Assembly (NCBI GenBank): GCA_020848295.1
Contig: JADLAI010000148.1
Span: 1-38,126 of the forward strand
DNA length: 38,126 nt
Direction: 5' to 3'
Origin: Flavobacteriales bacterium
GTDB lineage: Bacteria; Bacteroidota; Bacteroidia; Flavobacteriales_F; PHOS-HE28
Shown: positions 33,331-38,126 of the stretch, in pieces
How positions within the stretch are numbered: position 1 is the first letter of the stretch
How the letters are laid out: each line of letters opens with the position of its first letter
Translations under genes and position numbers: made by a program
Notes under the pieces: generated by a model
What the model was told of the DNA's origin: nothing
The model's input: the letters and a program-made list of their open reading frames with translations, nothing else
Databases searched by the model: none

Positions 33331-33855
33331 GTGAACCGTTCATTCCATCTGCTCTGCATGTTCGCGCTGGTCATCACGGTGCGGGCACAAACCACCTTCC
33401 CGACACTGACCGGAGAAACCGCTACGGGGGCCACCATCACCCTACCTACCTCGGGTAAACCGTGGACAGTGATCGGTCTTGCTTACGGTCAGAAGGCCGG
33501 TCCGCTTTTGGAGGAATGGTACGAACCGGCCTATCTCCGCTTCATCGCGAAACATGGCCTCATGGCCGGGTCGTATGAGGCGGATGTGTATTTCGTGCCA
33601 TTGTACACGGGTGCCAACAAGGTCGCCTACGAGCCCAGCTTGGACCGGTTCCGCAAGAGCGCCGATCCGGAGATCGTGGACCACGTGCTTTTCGTGAAGG
33701 CTGATCTGGACCCGTTGAAAGAGCGCTTGGGCTTGCAGGACAAGGACGTGCCGTACTTCTTCGTCCTGGACAAGGATGGTCATATCGTACACCGGGAGCA
33801 AGGCGCCTTTACCGACGCTAAACTGGAATCCATCGAGGAGGTGCTGCTCGACTAA
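33331..33855 (+). CDS. Secreted thioredoxin-fold-like protein, unknown function
   Basis: The product is 174 residues from a GTG at 33331, chosen because it begins a signal peptide ([19 protein letters not shown]). An ATG at 33289 would overlap the acyltransferase and leave a long polar start. The mature part reads [17 protein letters not shown] with [12 protein letters not shown], then a helical stretch, and ends [21 protein letters not shown]. This order (a strand ahead of a loop, then PxFFVLDKxGxIV) is that of thioredoxin-like redoxins, but no CxxC motif is present, so disulfide chemistry is not expected. It lies between the acyltransferase and a cyclophilin lipoprotein on the same strand. 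Confidence 0.65.
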   Translation: MNRSFHLLCMFALVITVRAQTTFPTLTGETATGATITLPTSGKPWTVIGLAYGQKAGPLLEEWYEPAYLRFIAKHGLMAGSYEADVYFVPLYTGANKVAYEPSLDRFRKSADPEIVDHVLFVKADLDPLKERLGLQDKDVPYFFVLDKDGHIVHREQGAFTDAKLESIEEVLLD

Positions 33856-33878
33856 CGGGACCGGAACGACCACCTGCC

Positions 33879-33886
33879 TATCTTCG
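33879..33886 (+). promoter_or_regulatory. -7-like element TATCTTCG before the cyclophilin gene
   Basis: One base differs from TAnnTTTG, 22 bases before the ATG at 33909. The same octamer occurs before the helicase gene on the other strand. Confidence 0.4.
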
Positions 33887-33908
33887 CCCCCTCAAGAAAA
33901 ACACGTCC

Positions 33909-34595
33909 ATGACCATGCTGTTCTCGATCTCACTTCCCGCATTGCTCAGCTTGTCGCTCGCCGCTTGCGGCTCCGCACCGGAAGGTGGGAGCACCACGGC
34001 AGCCACCACCACCGAACAACCAACCGCCCAGAAACCCGTGGAGAATACGACCGACGGCCTTTTCGCCGATATCAAGACCAACAAAGGAACGATCCGCATC
34101 AAACTTGAATACGAGAAGGTGCCGATGACCGTGGCCAATTTCGTAGCCCTGGCCGAAGGGAAGATGAAGAACACGGCCAAGGCGGAAGGCGCACCTTACT
34201 TCGATGGCATCAAGTTCCACCGGGTGATCGCCGACTTCATGATCCAGGGAGGTGATCCCACCGGGACCGGCATGGGTGGTCCGGGTTATGCGTTCGCGGA
34301 CGAGATCGACCCCAGCTTGAAACACGATCGCGCTGGCACCTTGAGCATGGCCAACGCCGGCCCCGCCACCAATGGCAGTCAATTCTTCATCACCCACAAG
34401 GAAACACCCTGGCTCGATGGCAAGCACGCGGTGTTCGGTTATGTGGTGAGCGGCCAGGATGTGGTGAACGCGATAGCCCAGAACGACGTGATGGAGAAGG
34501 TGACCATTGAACGGGTAGGGAAGGATGCGAAAGCCTGGGACCCGATGAAAGTACTGGAGGAGAACAAGGCGAAGTTCGGCCCAAGCCGTCGCTGA
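33909..34595 (+). CDS. Cyclophilin-type peptidyl-prolyl isomerase lipoprotein
   Basis: The product is 228 residues. A signal sequence with lipobox LAAC at about residues 17-20 predicts a lipoprotein, followed by a Thr/Ala-rich linker. The cyclophilin domain covers about residues 55-205 and shows the catalytic set: FHRVI (Arg), [20 protein letters not shown] and [12 protein letters not shown]. It catalyses cis-trans isomerisation of prolyl bonds and so helps folding of exported proteins. The C-terminal tail after VTIERVGK is basic and short. A hairpin lies after the stop, at the junction with the convergent helicase gene. Confidence 0.94.
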   Translation: MTMLFSISLPALLSLSLAACGSAPEGGSTTAATTTEQPTAQKPVENTTDGLFADIKTNKGTIRIKLEYEKVPMTVANFVALAEGKMKNTAKAEGAPYFDGIKFHRVIADFMIQGGDPTGTGMGGPGYAFADEIDPSLKHDRAGTLSMANAGPATNGSQFFITHKETPWLDGKHAVFGYVVSGQDVVNAIAQNDVMEKVTIERVGKDAKAWDPMKVLEENKAKFGPSRR

Positions 34596-34614
34596 GCCTC
34601 TGCTTCCATTGAGG

Positions 34615-34648
34615 ACGAAGAGCGGATCCGTTTGGGTCCGCTCTTCGT
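34615..34648. terminator. Hairpin between the cyclophilin and helicase genes
   Basis: A 15-base-pair stem with one G-T pair (left arm 34615-34629, right arm 34634-34648, four-base loop) lies between the cyclophilin stop at 34595 and the convergent helicase stop at 34659. It probably acts in both directions. There is no U tract. Confidence 0.6.
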
Positions 34649-34658
34649 GTATACGGGG

Positions 34659-35927
34659 TCAATTCCGGGGTCCGCTCTTCCTGGCGCCAGAGGGTCGTGG
34701 GCGACCACCGCTGCGCCTATGGCCGCCGTTGCGGCCCTTGTCCTTGCTGCGCGCCTGGGGGTCGTAGGCCGGGCCGGAAGTGCCTTCGGGTAGAGGCATC
34801 TTCTTCACCGGATAACCGATCAAGGCCTCGATGCGCCCGAACTCGCGCATCTGCTTCTCGTTCACGAAGGTGATCGCTGTCCCCTTCCGCGCCGCACGGG
34901 CGGTACGTCCCACACGGTGTACATAATCCTCCGGATCATGGGGCACATCGTAATTGATCACCAGATCGATGTCGTCGATATCGATGCCGCGGCTCACCAC
35001 ATCCGTAGCCACCAGGATGCGCAGTTTCCGGTTCCGGAAGGTGAGCATCACGCTTTCGCGTTCGCTCTGCTCCAGGTCGCTGTGCATGGCCGACGCGTTG
35101 AAGCCGCGCTTTTGAAGGTGGCGGGCCAGGTTGCGCACCTCCACCTTGCGTCCGGCGAAGATCACGATGCTCGTGGCCTCGCTGTGCTTGAGGATGTGCT
35201 CCAGGGCGTTGGCCTTCTGCATATCAAAGACCACATAGGCCTGCTGGTCCACGCCTTCGGCCGGTTTACTCAGCGCGATGGTGATCTCCACCGGCTCCTT
35301 CAGGATCTGTTTGGTGAGCTCCCGGATGGCCGGGGGCATGGTGGCACTGAACATGAGCGACTGCCGTTCCTTCGGAAGGAAGTTGATGATGCGGCGGATG
35401 TCGTCCACGAAACCCATGTCCATCATGCGGTCCGCCTCGTCCAGTACAAGCATTTCCAACCCTTTCAAGGGTACGTAGCCCAGGTTCAGGTGGCTGAGCA
35501 ACTTGCCCGGGGTCGCGATCACCACTTCCACACCACTGGTAAGCGCCTGTTTCTGCGAGTCGAAGGTGCTGCCATCGCTCCCCCCATAGAGCGGAATGGA
35601 GGTGATCGGCGTGAAATAGGCGATGGCCTGGAGCTGTTGATCGATCTGAAGGGCCAGCTCGCGCGTGGGCACCACGATCAACCCGCGGATGCTACCATCC
35701 TCCTTGGGGCGGTAGCTGATGATCACATCGATCAGCGGAAGGAGGAAGGCCGCGGTCTTACCGGTCCCGGTCTGCGCGCAGGCGATCAGGTCCTTGCCAT
35801 CGAGCACGGCGGGTATGGCCTGCGCCTGGATGGGCGTGGGCTTACGGATGTTCATGTGGTCCAGGCCATCGAGCAGGTCATCGCTCAGGCCCAGTGCGTG
35901 GAAATCGGGTGCCGTTGGTTCCGTCAC
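34659..35927 (-). CDS. DEAD-box ATP-dependent RNA helicase
   Basis: The product is 422 residues. All core motifs are visible in order: Q motif KPTPIQAQAIP, I AQTGTGKT (about 50-57), Ia PTRELALQ, Ib TPGKLL, II DEAD (about 162), III SAT (about 192), V ATDVVSRGIDI and VI HRVGRTARAARKG (about 339-351). The last 40 residues are basic and glycine-rich (KDKGRNGGHRRSGGRPRPSG), an RNA-binding tail as in RhlE-type enzymes. The start is a GTG at 35927; a TATCTTCG element lies 18 bases upstream. The likely role is in RNA unwinding during ribosome assembly or mRNA decay. RhlE is the closest guess, but the symbol is withheld. Confidence 0.95.
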   Translation of the reverse strand: MTEPTAPDFHALGLSDDLLDGLDHMNIRKPTPIQAQAIPAVLDGKDLIACAQTGTGKTAAFLLPLIDVIISYRPKEDGSIRGLIVVPTRELALQIDQQLQAIAYFTPITSIPLYGGSDGSTFDSQKQALTSGVEVVIATPGKLLSHLNLGYVPLKGLEMLVLDEADRMMDMGFVDDIRRIINFLPKERQSLMFSATMPPAIRELTKQILKEPVEITIALSKPAEGVDQQAYVVFDMQKANALEHILKHSEATSIVIFAGRKVEVRNLARHLQKRGFNASAMHSDLEQSERESVMLTFRNRKLRILVATDVVSRGIDIDDIDLVINYDVPHDPEDYVHRVGRTARAARKGTAITFVNEKQMREFGRIEALIGYPVKKMPLPEGTSGPAYDPQARSKDKGRNGGHRRSGGRPRPSGARKSGPRN

Positions 35928-35945
35928 GTGCAGGGAAAGTGGCGG

Positions 35946-35953
35946 CGAAGATA
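35946..35953 (-). promoter_or_regulatory. -7-like element TATCTTCG before the helicase gene
   Basis: One base differs from TAnnTTTG on the minus strand, 18 bases before the GTG at 35927. It lies in the 45-base gap after the histidine kinase gene. Confidence 0.4.
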
Positions 35954-35972
35954 GGGGGTGTGGCCCAGTGGC

Positions 35973-37886
35973 TCAGGAAGCCGCACGAAGGCTGGATGCG
36001 TCCGGCATGAAGGTCAGGTGAACCGTGGTCCCATTCCCTGTCAGGTAACGCACGCGTCCGTTCATCTGCTCGGCCAGCAAGCTCACGAGTTCAAGGCCGA
36101 AGGAGGAGCGTTGGCGATGCTCCCCTTCCGTGCCAAGGCCAAGGCCATCGTCGTGGAAGAGCAGTTCGTAGCCCGCACCCGCTGGTCGGATCACGATGGT
36201 GATGCGACCGGAGCCATCGTTCGCAAAGGCGTATTTCACCGCATTGGTGAACAACTCGTTGAGCACAAGGGTGAAAGGAAGCAGGCACTCCATGTGGAAT
36301 GCGGGCAGGTCCGTTCGTACCTGTACGGAAATACGGTCATGGGCGCCATAGGCGACCAGGATGTTGCGGCCGAGCTTTTCGATGTGCGAGCGCAGGTCGG
36401 CGCGTGTTCCGCTGCTCGTCCTGTAGATCTGTTCATGTACCAGGGCCATGGAGCGGATACGACCCTGGGCCTCGCGGATGACCCTGGCCACACCGGGATC
36501 ATTGGAATCGTGGGCTTGCAACTGCAACAAGCTATCCACCACTTGTAGGTTGTTCTTCACCCGATGGTGGATCTCCTTGATCACCAATTCCTTCTCCTCA
36601 TCACCCATGAGGGCCTCGGTCATTCGTAGGTTCTGGCGTTGCAACTCCAGGTGTTTCGTTCGGATCTCGTCGTGCTGGCGCTTCACCACCTCGTTCTTCA
36701 AACGAAGCCGGTGAGCCATGCGCCTGCCTTTTCGGATGTTCAGGAGGAGCACGGTGACCAGTCCGATAAGAACGATGCTCGAACCGATCAACACCCTGGT
36801 GCAGAAGGCGGGATCCGTGACGAGGCCGGCAACCTGCGCCTGGCCTTCGACCGGTGGCTGCACCTTCCCCTGCACCCCAGGGTACGTACCCATCCCGAAC
36901 CGGGCGAACTGTACCGCTGTCCTGGTGGCTCGAACGCTGTCCTCCATTTGTTTGATCCGTTCCAATGATGCGACCGCATCGCGCCACTCATTCGCTGTGC
37001 GATCCATGAGGTATCGCAGCTCCAGCACCCGGTGACGCTTGATCCAGCCACCACCAGCGGCAGCAATGGATGCGGCATTCAGCGCGGCCTTGGCTTCCGT
37101 GGTGCGCTCCAGACCGAGGAGGGCCACCACTAAGCCTGCTTCTATCTCGAAACGATCGTTGGTCGCATCGGATCCCGAGAGCGTGTTCTGCGCTTGGGTC
37201 AGGTGTACGATCGCATCAGGGAATTGCTTCATGGCGACCAGGACCGCGCCCAATGCGGCTTGGAAGCGTGCTGTTCGCTCTTCGGATCCGTTGCCCCTGA
37301 CCTTCGATAGCGAACTGGAGGCCAGATCGCGGGCCTCTTCGACCTGCCCCGCATCCTTCAAGGTCCTGATCAGGAAGAGCTCGGCATCCTCGACCTCCTC
37401 GATCGGCCGTGTAGGTAACAGGATGGCCAGTGCATTCCGCGCCTCCATCACTGCGGGCTCGCCCATTCCATTCAACAAATAAGCCTCGGACAACGCGCGT
37501 AGGTCGCGGGCGATGAGTTGTGGATCGGCAAGTCCTTGGGAAAGCCGTAGGGCCTTGATGGCCGTGGCGAGCCGATCCTCGAGAAGCCCGATGTGTTCCT
37601 CGACGGTCCCCAAGCACACCAGTGCCTTGTGTTCGAGTTGGGGATCACCAGAACCCTCGGCCGATCTCAGCGCCTCCAATGCCTGTTCGTGGGCCTCCTG
37701 CGGGTTCGATGTGATGGCATGGTATGCTGCCGCAAGGTGCTGTGCAGCCCGTTGGTTGGCCGAAACGGCGTCAGCACCGACCGGTCGGGTGGCCTCCTCT
37801 GCATCGGAACCGATCACCTTGGCATTTGAGAACAGAAGCACCAGGAGTAGTGCAGCACCTGGAAGAGGAGGGCGGCGGGTGAACAT
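35973..37886 (-). CDS. TPR-containing sensor histidine kinase, HisKA_2 type
   Basis: The product is 637 residues. It has an N-terminal signal sequence (LPGAALLLVLLFSNA), an extracytoplasmic helical region of about 330 residues with TPR-like repeats (ALEALRSAEGSGDPQLEHKALVCLG, AKAALNAASIAAAGGG), and one membrane helix (LIGSSIVLIGLVTVLLLNI, about 365-383). A coiled linker leads to the HisKA_2 dimerisation box KEIHHRVKNNLQVVDSLLQLQA (about 440-461) with the phosphoacceptor His, then N box ELFTNAVKYAF and G box DDGLGLG. HisKA_2 kinases often signal to regulators encoded elsewhere; no response regulator is next to it. It is divergent from cutC, with 61 bases between starts. Confidence 0.9.
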   Translation of the reverse strand: MFTRRPPLPGAALLLVLLFSNAKVIGSDAEEATRPVGADAVSANQRAAQHLAAAYHAITSNPQEAHEQALEALRSAEGSGDPQLEHKALVCLGTVEEHIGLLEDRLATAIKALRLSQGLADPQLIARDLRALSEAYLLNGMGEPAVMEARNALAILLPTRPIEEVEDAELFLIRTLKDAGQVEEARDLASSSLSKVRGNGSEERTARFQAALGAVLVAMKQFPDAIVHLTQAQNTLSGSDATNDRFEIEAGLVVALLGLERTTEAKAALNAASIAAAGGGWIKRHRVLELRYLMDRTANEWRDAVASLERIKQMEDSVRATRTAVQFARFGMGTYPGVQGKVQPPVEGQAQVAGLVTDPAFCTRVLIGSSIVLIGLVTVLLLNIRKGRRMAHRLRLKNEVVKRQHDEIRTKHLELQRQNLRMTEALMGDEEKELVIKEIHHRVKNNLQVVDSLLQLQAHDSNDPGVARVIREAQGRIRSMALVHEQIYRTSSGTRADLRSHIEKLGRNILVAYGAHDRISVQVRTDLPAFHMECLLPFTLVLNELFTNAVKYAFANDGSGRITIVIRPAGAGYELLFHDDGLGLGTEGEHRQRSSFGLELVSLLAEQMNGRVRYLTGNGTTVHLTFMPDASSLRAAS

Positions 37887-37929
37887 CGGCCCGTTATACG
37901 CGGAGATGCCCAGCTGGTTGCATGACGGG

Positions 37930-37943
37930 GAAAGCTACATTCG
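37930..37943. promoter_or_regulatory. Overlapping divergent -7 elements for the histidine kinase and cutC
   Basis: On the plus strand TACATTCG (37936-37943) ends four bases before the cutC ATG. On the minus strand TAGCTTTC (37930-37937) could serve the histidine kinase, 43 bases from its ATG. The two share two bases. A TTG at 37918-37920 lies 15 bases before TACATTCG. Confidence 0.4.
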
Positions 37944-37947
37944 GACC

Positions 37948-38126
37948 ATGCGGGTGACAGTGGAAGTATGCGTGACCACGGTGGAGGAAGCCGTAGCGGC
38001 GGAACAGGCGGGTGCCGATGGAGTGGAGATATGCAGTTGGCTTGCATCCGGTGGCATCACACCGAGCTCGGGGCTGGTGGATGCGGTCCGCACCGCCGTG
38101 CGGATACCCGCCCGTGTATTGGTAAG
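37948..38126 (+). CDS. cutC: CutC family protein, N-terminal part only (cut by window edge)
   Basis: The frame starts with the ATG at 37948 and stays open to the right edge, 59 full codons. It reads MRVTVEVCVTTVEEAVAAEQ, then AGADGVEICSWLASGGITPS, SGLVDAVRTAV and IPARVLV. The pattern EVC-x(4)-EA-x(4)-AGAD-x-(I/V)E-(L/I)CS-x(4)-GG-(L/I)-TPS followed by IP-x-(H/R)-V is the N-terminal signature of the TIM-barrel CutC family, known as copper homeostasis proteins though the enzymatic role is unclear. The remainder lies outside the window. Confidence 0.9.
   Translation, partial: MRVTVEVCVTTVEEAVAAEQAGADGVEICSWLASGGITPSSGLVDAVRTAVRIPARVLV

Noticed and set aside
1-38126. CRISPR arrays, tRNA or rRNA genes, insertion sequences, prophage or defence genes
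   Set aside because: Looked for and not seen. The only repeats are inside the giant surface gene, and every long stretch is explained by a chromosomal gene.

Overview
The window is a gene-dense, visibly GC-rich chromosomal segment from a member of the Bacteroidota, most likely a Flavobacteriales-type lineage. The evidence is a PorP/SprF-family protein next to a giant SprB-repeat protein with a type IX secretion (T9SS) C-terminal domain, a fused SpmA/SpmB protein, a long NusB followed by DUF1573, YajC and CoaE, a PUR-alpha-like DUF3276 protein, and TAnnTTTG-type -7 promoter elements. It looks like housekeeping and cell-envelope chromosome. I see no tRNA, rRNA, CRISPR array, insertion sequence, phage gene or defence island. 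The longest gap without a gene is about 277 bases (11809-12085) and I recognise nothing in it.

Layout. 1-3094 (minus): the 5' end of a DUF4846 protein running off the left edge, a conserved protein of unknown function, a LolA-like periplasmic carrier and a SET-domain protein. 3144-4565 (minus): SpmA/SpmB fusion. 4777-6941 (plus): a GT-C membrane glycosyltransferase overlapping an OmpA-like lipoprotein. 7077-8565: divergent WbqC-like and NlpE-like genes only 28 bases apart. 8621-11808 (minus): three secreted proteins in a row, two of them beta-propellers. 12086-14297 (minus): an outer-membrane barrel protein and MnmE. 14364-17561 (plus): type II NADH dehydrogenase and arginyl-tRNA synthetase. 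17582-23394 (minus): a 1604-residue T9SS surface protein overlapping its PorP/SprF partner. 23573-28051 (minus): Kup potassium permease, DUF3276 protein and an ABC exporter. 28181-32026 (plus): leucine-type amino acid dehydrogenase, then nusB-DUF1573-yajC-coaE and a small membrane protein. 32060-34595: DEDDh exonuclease (minus), then acyltransferase, thioredoxin-like protein and cyclophilin lipoprotein (plus). 34659-37886 (minus): DEAD-box helicase and a TPR histidine kinase. 37948 to the end (plus): the start of cutC.

Functionally, much of the window concerns envelope building: LolA, OmpA, the barrel protein, T9SS cargo plus PorP, GT-C, lipoproteins, acyltransferase and YajC. The rest is RNA and translation housekeeping (MnmE, ArgS, NusB, DEAD-box helicase), respiration and ion balance (NDH-2, Kup), and CoA synthesis.

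No wholly new multi-gene system stands out. The most interesting signals are a recurrent placement of the -7 element (TAnnTT[T/C]G) 4-5 bases before start codons, which predicts leaderless transcripts; divergent gene pairs whose promoters overlap or face each other; an about 239-residue composite unit repeated three times in the giant surface protein; and an ABC exporter with aspartate in place of the catalytic glutamate and no visible partner. Confidence is high for the named families, lower for start codons that rely on GTG or TTG and for promoters read by eye.
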